Origin: Pelargonium cotyledonis
Taxonomy: Eukaryota; Streptophyta; Magnoliopsida; Geraniales; Geraniaceae
Direction: 5' to 3'
Length of the DNA stretch: 21,332 nt
Assembly: GCA_036897625.1 (NCBI GenBank)
Contig: JAYMTA010001183.1
Coordinates: 1-21,332 of the forward strand
A program made the position numbers and the translations under genes. Shown here one piece after another: positions 1 through 10,567 of the stretch (within the stretch, counting starts at the first letter, position 1; every line of letters begins with the position of its first letter). Below the pieces are notes generated by a model. The model was given only the letters and a program-made list of their open reading frames with translations, was not told the origin of the DNA and made no database searches.

Positions 1-233
1 CTTTGACGAAAATAGTGGACGGAAAGTTATCTGGCATAGTATATGGTAGCCAATAGTTACAAACTAAAGTTTAGACTATGTATGTGTAAAAGGTGTAAAG
101 TATACTGTGAGTATGTGTAATTTTTCATAATTTATAAGAACAAAGAAGCAACTTTAATTTCTAATAGCATTTTATCGAGATGATAAAACTACTATTAAAT
201 GATAAATGATTTTTTTTAAATAGTTATAAAATT
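1..233. other. AT-rich intergenic DNA
   Basis: No coding region, RNA gene or structured repeat is visible. The stretch is AT-rich with frequent stops in all frames and ends at the putative target-site duplication of the adjacent LINE-like insertion. Confidence 0.6.
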
Positions 234-247
234 AAGTGGACACATGT
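234..247 (+). repeat. Left copy of putative LINE target-site duplication
   Basis: AAGTGGACACATGT here matches AAGTGGACATGT directly after the A-run at 1951-1962. The first nine bases are identical; one CA dinucleotide differs after that. Position and length fit an L1-type target-site duplication, but the AT-rich 150 bp that follow do not look like LINE sequence, so the true 5' boundary is uncertain. Confidence 0.5.
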
Positions 248-1950
248 GTTTCAGCCTCTTTCAATTATTAATTAACAGAAGACTAAAAAGTAGTAAAATG
301 GGTTGCCTCTCAAGCTAGAGTAAAATCTTAGGATTTTTGGTGATTTTAATTAGGGTTTTTAATAAAGTTTCTTAGTGGGTTCCGACGACTGCTTCTTTAA
401 GAGCGGCTTGGGGAAAGGAGGGGAGTGCAAGATGCTTCCAAAACATTTTTGAGAAGAGGCATTTGGGAGACGTGTTAGGGTTTCAGTCACTTAGGTTATG
501 GGAAATGGCGTCGATCTCACAGGTTCACAAAGCTGGCAACGATGATAGTTTGAGGGGTTGGGAGTATTAAAGATGGTCTGGTTCGGGGCAGGGGAGAGAC
601 CTGCTGGAGGCGATAGTCAGGGGGTGGGAGCGCTGGCCGTGGATGATGATCTTGTCATTAACTATGGCTCAAGTGAAGCTCCGGTATCCAAAGACTTGGA
701 AGAGATCTTTGAATTTGGTTCCTTTCGGAGGCTCCGGTTAATTTTTCCAATATGCAACAAGTTTTTGCTTGAATTTGGCAACCGAACAAAAGGGTGACGA
801 TGAAGGAACTTTATGATTCGTCATCGGGTCCCCATAAACATGCTCGTTATTCATTCGAGTTCTACGACAAGGAGGATGTGATGGAGGTGGAAAGTCAGAG
901 GTCGTGGACTTATAGGGAAAATGTTATGCTTTTGGAACGTCTCAAATATGGGGATAATCCATACATTGTGGAGATTCATAGACTTGACATGTGGGTGCAG
1001 GTAAGAGGCATACCGCTGGGGTATACTTCTGAACGTCTCTGCATGGATCTAGGGAATGGGGTCAGGCAGTACCCGGAGGCTGATCCGATGAATTTCAGAG
1101 GGGGCTAGGGGTCCTACGCTCGAATAAGAATTTGCTATGATGTCCAATAGCCTTTACGTAGGAAGGAAAAGTTGGAGATCGCATATACTGGATCTCACAT
1201 CGCCACGTTTCAATATGAGAGGGTTCCCACTTTTTGTTCTGTTGTGGTGTCCTAGGTCACACGGAGAAGGACTGTGATCTTTGTAAGGGTGGGCTGGCTA
1301 TAGGGGTGGAGAAGACATATGGTTCGTTTCTAGTGGCAGGTGAGGGGGGAAAGGCCTTTTTTGGGGGGGAATGGCTCTGGGGCGGGTTGAATCAGCCCTG
1401 GGAGACGGCTACAATAGTTTAAAGAATCAGCCATCACGCTGGCTTTGCTCGATTAACATGAGACTATCGAATGTGTGGTAGCTATTTTTGAGAGAAAAAG
1501 GGGTAGCGTGTTGGGCGAGGATGGGCCGATGGCTTCAGGCGGAAAGGGAGGGCCTTCCCATAAGGCAGAGGGGTCTCGGCGCCGGTACCGGGGCTTGAGG
1601 GGTAGTCGATTTTCTTGGCGGTGGCGTGGGAGGACCGGATCACAAGCGTTGCGAGGTTTGGGTATTGGTCCAGTGTCTCGGGGTTTGCTTTGTGGGGGGA
1701 AGGGTTATCCAGTGCGCTTTTTCATGCTTTCTGAGTTTGCTCTACCTTTGGTCTGAGACGTTTTTTAGCATCGGTTTTTGTTAGGTTTTGGCTCTTGTTT
1801 GGTTTCTTAGTTGGTTTTGTCGTTGTTCAGTTATTTCTTAGGTCGGTGTTCTGATTTTGTCCTTTTGTTTTTCTGTTTCATTGTATCTCAATTTTCTTGT
1901 ACCGATGCGTTTTGTTCCCAATAAAGTGATTTTCATTTCCCGTTAAAAAA
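248..1950 (+). mobile_element. Degenerate LINE-like non-LTR element, ORF1 part only
   Basis: This GC-richer block (clearly so from about 390) stands out from its AT-rich flanks. It carries broken reading frames matching the ORF1 protein of plant L1-type LINEs: a DUF4283-like stretch with MWVQVRGIPLGYTSERL, then a zinc-knuckle motif FCCGVLGHTEKDC, then a basic Gly/Arg/Ser-rich tail. A T/G-rich untranslated tail follows, with AATAAA near 1920 and an A-run at 1945-1952. The flanks carry a near-identical 12-14 bp repeat. No reverse transcriptase or endonuclease ORF2 is present between ORF1 and the A-run, so this is an internally deleted or non-autonomous copy moved in trans. The frames are disrupted, so it is not expected to be functional. 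Confidence 0.7.
505..1756 (+). pseudogene. LINE ORF1 remnant (DUF4283 + CCHC zinc knuckle)
   Basis: The ORF1 of plant LINEs encodes an RNA-binding protein needed for retrotransposition. Here the reading frame is split: a start at 505 runs only to a stop at 568-570; a second segment (558-797) continues in another frame; 794-1108 holds the best DUF4283 match (SFEFYDKEDVMEVESQRSWT, then LLERLKYGDNP, MWVQVRGIPLGYTSERL, EADPMNFRG); a stop at 1106-1108 ends it. The CCHC knuckle (from about 1235) needs a one-base frame change within itself: the first cysteine (TGT 1235-1237) is in one frame and CCGVLGHTEKDC is in the next. A basic C-terminal segment (1475-1756) follows in a further open frame. At least three frame breaks make this a pseudogene. 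Confidence 0.7.
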
Positions 1951-1962
1951 AAGTGGACATGT
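1951..1962 (+). repeat. Right copy of putative LINE target-site duplication
   Basis: AAGTGGACATGT follows the element's A-run directly, and its first two A residues are shared with that run. It matches the left copy at 234-247 apart from one CA dinucleotide. Confidence 0.5.
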
Positions 1963-3700
1963 AAATGAAAAATTGTAGAAGAGGAAAAATGAATGGGTTA
2001 ATTAACTACTTAACTTGAAGCAATAAATATGCAAAACTAAGAAGTAGCAAGTCTCAAAGTGTTTAGGGTGTTGAATAGTGAGTGATTAGGGCAGTTAAAC
2101 CTACTTATCTAAGCTTAGATGAACTATGGAGTAATGGACGTCCTCACTCTCTTCTTATATAGGCATCATCACCATTATTATTTATTAATACTAACAAAAC
2201 AAGTGATGTCAATGAAGATGGTGCTGCCTCTTAGTTTTAGTAATTAACTTGTACAACCTATTCCACTACTTTTATGGCTACACAAACAATATCATCACAA
2301 CTTCTAGAAAGCAATTAAACATATTTGCATCTACTTTAACCTAGTTCTTGTAAAATTTAGTAGGTTCGGCAATATTTATTTAGCCTTTTCTTTTTCTCAA
2401 TGTTATTTAACAATTGTAATAAAAGAGAAAATTTTAGTCAATGCATATCTGTTTCAACAAACTTGTTACTATTGTTTGAATCTATTTTATATTTTTTTAA
2501 TTGTGGCTTAGTAACTAATTATTGAGCTAAAACTTACGCCGCTCATGTGAGAAATACCACAAAACATACCATATAATAGTTGGATAGCGAGAAGAAAAGA
2601 GTTTGATTTTTAGTTGGGTTTAATCCATCCTAATAATAAGTGCTTGTTTGATTCATCTACTAAGCTCTTGCAGTTCAATGTTTATAAACATTTGACACTA
2701 GAATTGTTTGGTTGTGAGCTCCCGCAGGTTCGACTTCTAGACATTTGAAGCCCACGGGAGATCTTGTAAGAGCTTTCTTCATAAGATGTGAGAGACACTT
2801 GTGGGAAAAAAGAACACTAACATACTTTTAAACCACAAAAAAAGATGGTTGACCATGAAGAAAAAGGATAGAGAAGGTCGGCCACAAACCGAGAAGATCA
2901 AACATAGTTAGATTATCTTATATTTGTCAATAATCACATATGAAAGTCGATTACAGACAAAGAGAGCGACCTCGAAGTTATTTTTTATTTGTTCATTGAA
3001 GGACTTCATTTCAAAATAATACTTTCTTTCAAACAAATTTACCAATCTCATAACCCAAATTTCATTTTCAACATCTTTTTAAACATTGCTTTACCAAACA
3101 AAACTTTTATTTCCTAAGGGTCTATTTGGTTGAAGGTTTTTTAAGTTATTGGGTGTATTTTCGTTTTTTTGTTACTAAACAGACGGAAAATGGAGCAGAA
3201 CGATATTTGACATAGTTTAAGGTATCCAAACATCAAATACAAAAATTGGGAGTATTGATGAATAAAAATGGGTAAATTATTTCTTCCTAATGTGTACAAA
3301 CATTTTATCTCATTCTAGCTCTATCAGCGTTTTCCATCTTCCTGCAATTTAAGTAGACAACACAAGCAGCTGTTGAGCATTGTATGTTCAGAATAGCAAT
3401 GCACAGTGATAGCATAGATGGCACAGTGCCGGAGTTATTGAAACAATTGAGATAAAAGCAGTAACTTTTCGAAAGACATGATAAGACCCATCAAATAAAG
3501 ACAGTAAATGAAGACAATTTTCAGACAGCAGGTATTAATTTAAGGAAGCGGCAGCAGACTCTGAACCTCAATCTGGGCAAGTTACTCCCAGCTGGTTGTT
3601 GAAACCATAGTAATGAGAATTGAAAACACTGTCTCAAGAACAACACCAATTGAGAATTCAGCTTCACATCATCTCACGTTCCCGGCAACAAAAAATACAA
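1963..3700. other. Intergenic region upstream of ALA1
   Basis: AT-rich DNA without a credible gene on either strand. A small GC-rich hairpin-forming stretch (CTCCCG ... CGGGAG, about 2719-2760) includes a GGTTCGA element that resembles an RNA polymerase III B box, but no tRNA fold or A box accompanies it. A segment around 3118-3235 (GGTCTATTTGGTT ... CCAAACATCAAA) resembles a worn MITE end pair, though not convincingly. Confidence 0.5.
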
Positions 3701-3706
3701 ACTCAC

Positions 3707-3732
3707 AGAGAGAGAGAGAGAGAGAGAGAGAG
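3707..3732 (+). repeat. (AG)13 microsatellite
   Basis: Thirteen uninterrupted AG units, paired with a (CT)7 run at 3757-3770. The two tracts are complementary inverted sequences 24 bp apart and could form a hairpin. GA/CT tracts are common in plant promoters and leaders; here they lie about 650 bp before the ALA1 start codon. Confidence 0.95.
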
Positions 3733-3756
3733 CTTAGCTTTCGACAGAGTCAAATG

Positions 3757-3770
3757 CTCTCTCTCTCTCT
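3757..3770 (+). repeat. (CT)7 microsatellite
   Basis: Seven CT units facing the (AG)13 tract. The surrounding 3750-4000 is strongly pyrimidine-rich, as in plant core promoters (Y patches) and 5' leaders. Confidence 0.9.
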
Positions 3771-4043
3771 ACAATTGATTTGAATTTACAGAAGCTTCAT
3801 CCCAATCCATACGCTCCTTCTAGAATCTTTGAACGACCCCACAACTAGCAAATACACTATTCTCTTTCGATTTTTTAATGATTTTTGATTCTTCTCTTGT
3901 CTCCATCTTCTCCGCCTCTTCCCCGTTTCTTGCAATCGCCGCCTCTATCTCTCCCTCTCTAATCATCATCTTCTTCTTCAACCTAAAAAACACGCTTTTT
4001 CGCTCTCCATTTGGTGCAAACCTGGAATCGTATCGCTGCTGCG

Positions 4044-4062
4044 TGTATAATTTATAATATAC
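4044..4062 (+). promoter_or_regulatory. Possible TATA region of ALA1
   Basis: GTATAATTTATAATATACA lies just before a CT-rich stretch (4077-4092) that would suit a plant initiator. Transcription starting near 4080 would give a leader of about 320 nt. Upstream CT-rich tracts could instead be part of a longer transcript, so the start site is open. Confidence 0.35.
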
Positions 4063-4174
4063 ATATACATACATACTCTCTTTCTCTCTCTAAAAGCGCC
4101 TTGGTGTACAAGCAAGCAAGTTCAACCATAACCCTTTGCACCACCGCCGAAAAGCTCTTCTTTTTTCGTAGTCG

Positions 4175-4186
4175 ATGCGCTTGTGA
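4175..4186 (+). other. Upstream ORF 1 in ALA1 leader (MRL)
   Basis: ATG CGC TTG TGA: a three-residue upstream ORF in the presumed leader. It matters only if the leader is retained unspliced. Confidence 0.4.
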
Positions 4187-4284
4187 GCGGTTAATTGGGT
4201 TCTGGGTTTGCTTGCTTTTCTCATCTTTACTGTTCCTGTTTGGGTTTTATAGATTTTGGATTCAAATCGCCATCTGGGTATTTG

Positions 4285-4299
4285 ATGAATCGGCTCTGA
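4285..4299 (+). other. Upstream ORF 2 in ALA1 leader (MNRL)
   Basis: ATG AAT CGG CTC TGA: a four-residue upstream ORF, second of three in the presumed ALA1 leader. Confidence 0.4.
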
Positions 4300-4311
4300 G
4301 CTCTCCAGATC

Positions 4312-4359
4312 ATGATCTCTGAGGGCGATCAGCTGATCCGCTGTTCTCGCCTTCTCTGA
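4312..4359 (+). other. Upstream ORF 3 in ALA1 leader (15 aa)
   Basis: Encodes MISEGDQLIRCSRLL and stops 43 nt before the main ATG. Scanning ribosomes would meet it after two shorter upstream ORFs, so translation of the flippase may be damped or conditional. A leader intron removing it cannot be excluded. Confidence 0.45.
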
Positions 4360-4402
4360 TCTAGCAAACCCCAGTTCGGGGGGTTACGAATCGGCTCGTT
4401 CC

Positions 4403-7400
4403 ATGGATTCCAGAAACCCAATTGAAAACTCTCCGCATATTGAGTCGGGCTACAATTCGTTGTCGCGGCGAAGCGTTGCGTCGTTTCAATCCAAGGCTTC
4501 GGGGAACAATTCTATCCGGGAAGTTAGCTTCAGCGAGTCGGGATCGAAGCCGGTGCAGTATGGATCAAGGGGCGCAGATTCTGAAGGATTCAGCATGTCC
4601 CAGAAGGAGATGAGCGATGAGGATGCGAGGTTAGTTCATGTTTGTGACCCTTCAAAGACTAATGAGAGATTTGAATTTGCTGGGAATTCGATTCAGACTG
4701 GGAAATATTCAGTCTTTACTTTTTTGCCTAAAAATCTGTATGAGCAGTTTCATAGAGTGGCATACATATATTTTCTTGTGATTGCTGTGCTCAATCAGCT
4801 TCCCCAGCTTGCTGTCTTTGGTCGGACGGCTTCGATTTTGCCGTTGGCATTTGTCTTGCTAGTTTCAGCTGTTAAGGATGCATATGAGGATTGGAGACGG
4901 CACCGGTCCGACACTATTGAGAACAATCGATTGGCATTAGTTTTTGTTGATGATCAGTTTCAACCAAAGAAATGGAAGGATGTGCAAGTTGGTGAAATCA
5001 TCAAAATTCAAGCAAATGACACTCTTCCTTGTGATATGGTGTTGCTGGCTACTAGTGATCCTACCGGGGTCGCCTATGTGCAGACTATTAATTTAGATGG
5101 GGAGTCTAACTTGAAGACTCGATATGCCAAGCAAGAGACCCTCTCGAAGATGCCTGAGAAGGAGAAGATTACTGCTCTAATCAAATGTGAGAAACCCAAT
5201 AGGAATATATATGGGTTTCATGGCAACATGGAAATTGATGGAAAGAGGCTGTCCCTCGGACCTTCCAACATTGTTCTTCGTGGTTGTGAGCTCAAAAACA
5301 CTACTTGGGCCCTTGGGGTTGCAGTATATTGTGGCCGTGAGACCAAAGCCATGCTCAACAACTCTGGAGCTCCGTCTAAGAGGAGTCGTCTTGAGACCCA
5401 CATGAACTTAGAGATCATCATGCTCTCTATTTTTCTTTTTGCTTTGTGTACAGTTGTGTCTGTCTGTGCTGCTTTCTGGTTAAGACGCCACAGGGATGAG
5501 TTGGATGACTTGCCCTATTACAGGAGAAAGGATTATTCTGAGGATGAACCAGAAAACTATAACTATTATGGATGGGGGATGGAGATATTTTTCACATTTC
5601 TTATGTCAATTATTGTTTTCCAGATTATGATCCCTATTTCTCTGTACATTTCTATGGAGCTTGTCCGGGTTGGTCAAGCCTACTTCATGATCCGAGACAC
5701 CCAAATGTATGATGAGGCCTCGAATTCTAGATTCCAATGCAGGGCTCTTAATATAAATGAAGATTTAGGACAAATAAAGTATGTATTCTCTGATAAAACT
5801 GGCACACTTACTGAGAACAAGATGGAGTTTCAGTGTGCAAGCGTTTGGGGCGTAGATTACAGTGATGGGAGAAGCACTTCACAAGATTTACAACTTGCAT
5901 ATTCTGTTCAAGGTAATTAAGCAGTGCTTTTCCAATATTTTCTGTAGTTAATCTGGTTTTCTGTTGCAATTCATCTTATGCTTTCCTTTTTTGGTGTCAG
6001 TGGATGGTAAGGTTTTAAGGCCTAAGATGAAGGTGAAGACCAACTCCGAGCTTTTACAACTAGCAAGAAGTGGAAGGCATACAAATGAAGGCAAACATGT
6101 GTATGACTTCTTCCTTGCATTGGCAGCTTGTAACACAATTGTGCCTCTCATCGTAGACACACCTGACCCTACAGTGAAGTTGATAGATTACCAAGGAGAA
6201 TCTCCAGATGAACAAGCGTTGGCTTATGCTGCTGCCGCCTATGGCTATACGCTTGTAGAACGAACTTCCGGCCATATAGTTATTGATGTTCAAGGTGAAA
6301 GGCAAAGGTAATTTGTAGTGCTGAGTCACACTTATTTTTGTTTCTTTCTCTTTCTTTGCTATCAGCACTGCAGGCACCACTAGTCTATTGGTAATTGGGT
6401 TTGGTAGTCTAGTAGATTGGAGGGGAGAGAGAGAGGGCGGCTTAAATTATATTTCTGAGAAGAAGTAGTTGCATCTTAAATAGAAAATGAAAATATTATA
6501 ATAATAGCTAAAATATGATGCTGATCAAAAATAGCTAAAATATGATGGTCCAAAGCAATGGAAATGATTTAATCAGTTTCATTGCAGAAGCTGCTTTCTT
6601 TAAAGGTGGTTGCTTGCTTTCTGGATTTCATTTTTGTCCCAAGTGTTTCCTACATTTCTCTTGTTGTTTCAGTTTCTGTTTATGCTCTGTTTGTCTTGAA
6701 ATTTTTTGAAGTGGAAAACAAAATGGGAGGCAAATTGTAAGGAAACTAACTTCTGTCAAGACCTGTTTGCTTGTCAGGAAAAATAGTAACAAGGAAATTA
6801 ACTTTTCCCTTAAACTTCTAATTTTCCTCAATAGTACTAGTTGATATCTTATGAGCACACCAACTTCCCAACTATTATTTTTCATATAACTTTCTTTACC
6901 TCATTTTGTTCAAGTTCCAAACATAGGATTAGTAAATGAATTGTTTATTTTTGGTTGAAATAGGTCTGGGTGAAAAACATGGGAAGATGGTGGTGGCATT
7001 GATGATAGCTGCTGTATTTAATTACACTTGACCTGCCATTTACTTTGCTATGAGAATCAAACTTTTCCTTGTGCCATTGACCTTGTTATTTAGATTTTTT
7101 TAAAATTCCCGTTGTGGCCAATACAGGTTCAATGTTTTGGGTTTGCATGAGTTTGATAGCGACCGGAAAAGGATGTCGGTTATACTGGGATTCCCTGACA
7201 ACACTGTGAAAGTGTTTGTAAAAGGTGCTGACTCATCTATGTTTAGTGTGATAGATAGATCTTTGAATCTAAATTTAATACGCCCAACAGAAGGCCATCT
7301 TCATAGTTACTCTTCAATTGGTTTGAGAACACTTGTCATTGGGATGCGGGAACTGAGTGCTTCAGAATTTGAGCAGTGGCACTTCTCTTTTGAGGCAGCG

Positions 7401-10400
7401 AGTACTGCTTTAATTGGCAGGGCTGCTTTACTTCGCAAGGTTGCTAAGAATGTAGAAAAGAAACTCAGTTTACTGGGTGCTTCTGCAATTGAAGACAAGT
7501 TGCAACAAGGGGTACCAGAAGCCATAGAGTCTCTGAGAACAGCTGGGATTCAAGTATGGGTTTTGACTGGGGACAAGCAAGAAACTGCCATATCAATTGG
7601 CTACTCCTCAAAGCTCCTAACAAACAAGATGACCCAGATTGTAATCAACAGCAACTCTAAGGAGTCATGTAGAAGGAGTTTAGAAGATGCCTTGGTCATG
7701 ACTAAGAAGCTCATGTCTTTATCTGGGGCTGCCCTTGATAATGAAGCTAACTCTGAAAGCAGTGTAACTCCAGTAGCCTTGATTATTGATGGAACCAGTC
7801 TTGTTTACATTCTTGACAGTGAACTCGAAGAACCGGTAGGCAATCAAGACCTTGTGCTTTTATTTTATTGGCTTCATAATGATATTTAGATGCTAATGAA
7901 TTATACTTGCAGCTATATCAATTAGCCAGTAACTGTTCGGTGGTACTGTGCTGCCGTGTTGCCCCATTGCAAAAAGCTGGAATTGTTGCTCTAGTAAAGA
8001 ACAGGACCTCTGACATGACCCTCGCCATTGGGGATGGTATAACATTTACCACATTTAAATTTTATCAATATTTAATATTACCTAGAAAGCAGAGACATAT
8101 GATAAAGGTCCACTCTTTTAGATAGAGTTTGGATTAGAAATTTTGGTTTTGAAATGGGATTCACATTGATGGTGTTTGAATTAGTACTCCTTGATTTTCA
8201 TTCCCATTCTCATTTCCATTCCCAAACTCATTAACACCTTGATTCTCACCTAATATGGATGGAATGAGATTTCCATTTCCATTTCATCTTTGATGCTACA
8301 ATATATATTATAAAAAGAGAGGAAAATAGATGGAACATATTACATCAATTGACGAGTCACTTATTTTTTCTTTTTTTCATAATTATTTAAATACTTTAAA
8401 AAAAGTGAGAATAAATAACATCTAATGGAATGAAAATGATGCTCATTCCCACACTTAAATTGATCCAAACAATATTACATGAGAATAAGAATGGCAATGG
8501 AAATGGAGGGAATGCCAAATTTCATTCCCATCCCTTCAAAATTTTAATTCAAACATTGCCTAGTGTTTTGGGCTGACGTCAGATATTTCTACTGGATGCT
8601 TGACAGGTGCAAATGATGTTTCAATGATCCAAATGGCTGATGTGGGAGTTGGCATCAGTGGCCAGGAGGGTCGGCAGGCTGTTATGGCATCAGATTTCGC
8701 AATGGGGCAGTTCAGATTCTTAGTTCCTCTTTTATTGGTCCATGGTCATTGGAATTATCAACGAATGGGCTACATGCTTCTATACAATTATTACAGGAAT
8801 GCAGTGTTTGTTCTTCTTTTGTTCTGGTGAGTGATATTTTGGTGTATTACCATTCGTATCTAATCTTAGAATTATTCTTCCTGTGGATATTGCTACCCAT
8901 CTTTTCTAGCTTTGCTGGTGAAACTGTGAAAGTCTATGAGAGGTTTTTCCCTGAACCACAAACCATTGCATGACCCTATATTTCAAATGCTGCTATTTCT
9001 TTTATTTGAGGGAGGAAGAACAAAATAGAAAGGATAAGAGAAGGCAATAGAGATGATTACTAAATATAGTATTAGTATCTGAATCATTTATCTTTCTTAT
9101 TGCATTTCATGTTGCTTCATTTATTATTGTATTTTCTTACTTCTTTCCAAACGTAAGCATAAAAAGAAAGAGGTCCGTTTTGAAAAAAAAAAATATTTAT
9201 AGAAACAAATATCATTTAAATTGTGTTGAACATAATTGAATTTGTACTTCAGCACTAGATGTTGACAGTGTGGAAGGTGGGCGAGCTCTCTTTGTTTTGT
9301 GTTGCATTGCCATCATAGTTTGTTTATTTGTGAAGTTGGAAGTATATTTTAGTCAAGTATCTGCTGATAGGGAGTACCAATAAAAAGAGAGGAAAATGGA
9401 TGAGGATTATATGAATCTGATGGCCTGCTTATTAATTAGATATGAACATAGTTCCTCATATGTTCATGTTCCTTTGTAGGTACACACTTTTTACTTGTTT
9501 CACGCTGACAACTGTGATCACTGAATGGAGCAGTGTGTTATACTCTATAATATATACAGCAGTGCCTACAGTTGTTGTTGGAATTCTTGACAAAGACCTA
9601 AGTCGAAGAACTCTTTTAAAGTATCCCCAGCTTTATGGAGCTGGACAGAGAAAAGAGTGTTACAACTTAAAATTGTTTTGGTTAACAATGTTTGACACAA
9701 TATGGCAAAGTATGGCTGTCTTCTTCATCCCTCTCCTCGCGTATTGGGGCAGCTACATAGATGGACCTAGTCTTGGAGATCTGTGGACGATCGCAATTGT
9801 AATTTTGGTTAACTTACACTTGGCCATGGATGTCATGCGATGGAGTTGGGTTACCCATGCAGCCATCTGGGGATCCATCGTTGCAACTATCATTTGTGTC
9901 GTTGTCATTGATGCTTTGCCTACGTTGCCTGGATACTGGTAAGACTTTTTAGTCATCTGTATTTGCTCAGTACTGACTATCTTTTTTATTTTACGGTAGA
10001 GCTATATCTTAGCGAACGCATAGCAGTTCTTAAGAGGCTTACCCGCAAAGATGCAATGCATGATTGAAAGAATTGCTTGGCATTGAGGGGGGAGTTTGGT
10101 TTTTCTTTTTCCCATAGTTCCTTTACTTTGAAAAGGTTGCCTTACGTGCAGACAATGGAAGTTCGTTAATAGTTTCATTCACATACGAATTCCCGAGGCA
10201 TCATAACTCCAATGCTTTCCCCTTTAGGTCACACAATAACCAGCTGCTGCTAAAGAACCTACACATGCATATTAACTTAAAATTTCATAGATTTTAATGT
10301 GCTTGCATATGAGAACTGATATTTTGCGACTCCAATTTGATTTTCAGGTCTATCTTCCACGTAGCAGGGACAGGATTGTTTTGGCTGTGCTTGCTTGCTA

Positions 10401-10567
10401 TCCTGGTAGCAGCACTCGTTCCCCATTTTGTTGTAAAAGTTCTTTACCAAGTCTATCGCCCTTGTGACGTCCAGATTGCAAGAGAAGCCGAGAAGTTTGC
10501 AAATGCAAGAGAGTTCGGAGTCTTAGAAGTAGAAATGAACCCAATCATGGAGTCCGGGCATAGATGA
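4403..10567 (+). CDS. ALA1: Phospholipid-transporting P4-ATPase, ALA1 type (7 exons)
   Basis: Exons 4403-5912, 6001-6307, 7127-7835, 7913-8036, 8607-8826, 9480-9938 and 10348-10567 join with GT-AG borders into 1182 codons plus stop; Arabidopsis ALA1 is of similar length. P4-ATPases flip phospholipids from the outer to the cytosolic leaflet using ATP, usually with a CDC50/ALIS beta subunit. Visible signatures: Ser-rich N-terminus; M1 about 119-140; actuator motif DGES 232-235; M3 336-359; PISL 411-414 in M4, typical of P4 enzymes; phosphorylation motif DKTGT 464-468; nucleotide-binding KGAD 638-641; TGD 753-755; hinge GDGAND 882-887; six C-terminal membrane segments (about 940-1138). All catalytic residues are intact. 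The start is the first ATG of the long frame and sits in CCATGG. Intron 4 splits the glycine codon of the hinge motif and hosts a MITE. The assignment to ALA1 rather than ALA2-12 rests on close sequence resemblance recalled, not computed. Confidence 0.96.
6308..7126 (+). other. ALA1 intron 2
   Basis: An 819-bp intron with GT-AG ends, AT-rich, with many stops. It holds a two-copy 18-bp direct repeat AATAGCTAAAATATGATG at 6503-6520 and 6530-6547 and a short GA tract near 6426. No gene is seen inside. Confidence 0.85.
8119..8563 (+). mobile_element. MITE in ALA1 intron 4
   Basis: About 440 bp with imperfect terminal inverted repeats of about 35 bp. The left end reads AGTTTGGATTAGAAATTTTG and continues to GAAATGGGAT; the right end, read on the minus strand, gives TGTTTGAATTAAAATTTTGA and continues to GGGATGGGAAT. 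Internal CATTCC/GGAATG-rich arms pair over a longer distance (8196-8230 with 8478-8515). There is no coding capacity. TAG flanks both ends and may be a 3-bp target duplication, which would point to a Tourist/PIF-Harbinger type, but the superfamily is not certain. The splice sites of the host intron are untouched. Confidence 0.75.
8827..9479 (+). other. ALA1 intron 5
   Basis: A 653-bp AT-rich intron that interrupts a tryptophan codon at the end of membrane segment M5. No embedded gene or clear repeat is seen. Confidence 0.85.
9939..10347 (+). other. ALA1 intron 6
   Basis: A 409-bp intron with GTAAG donor and TTTTCAG acceptor that interrupts a tryptophan codon just before the last membrane segment. 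Nothing else is recognisable. Confidence 0.85.

Noticed and set aside
2715-2765. GGTTCGA element resembling a tRNA or SINE B box
   Set aside because: No A box, cloverleaf or A-rich tail accompanies it; the pairing seen is a simple CTCCCG/CGGGAG hairpin.
3118-3235. Possible second MITE (GGTCTATTTGGTT ... CCAAACATC)
   Set aside because: The inverted match is only about 10 bp with several mismatches, and no target duplication is visible.
3820-4074. Minus-strand 84-codon frame
   Set aside because: It is the complement of the CT-rich ALA1 upstream region; its Lys/Glu richness is a composition artefact.
4011-4322. 103-codon open frame overlapping the ALA1 leader
   Set aside because: It begins with TTG, not ATG, has no domain, and lies in a pyrimidine-rich leader.
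5177-5421. Frames on both strands within ALA1 exon 1
   Set aside because: They are shadows of the flippase coding sequence.
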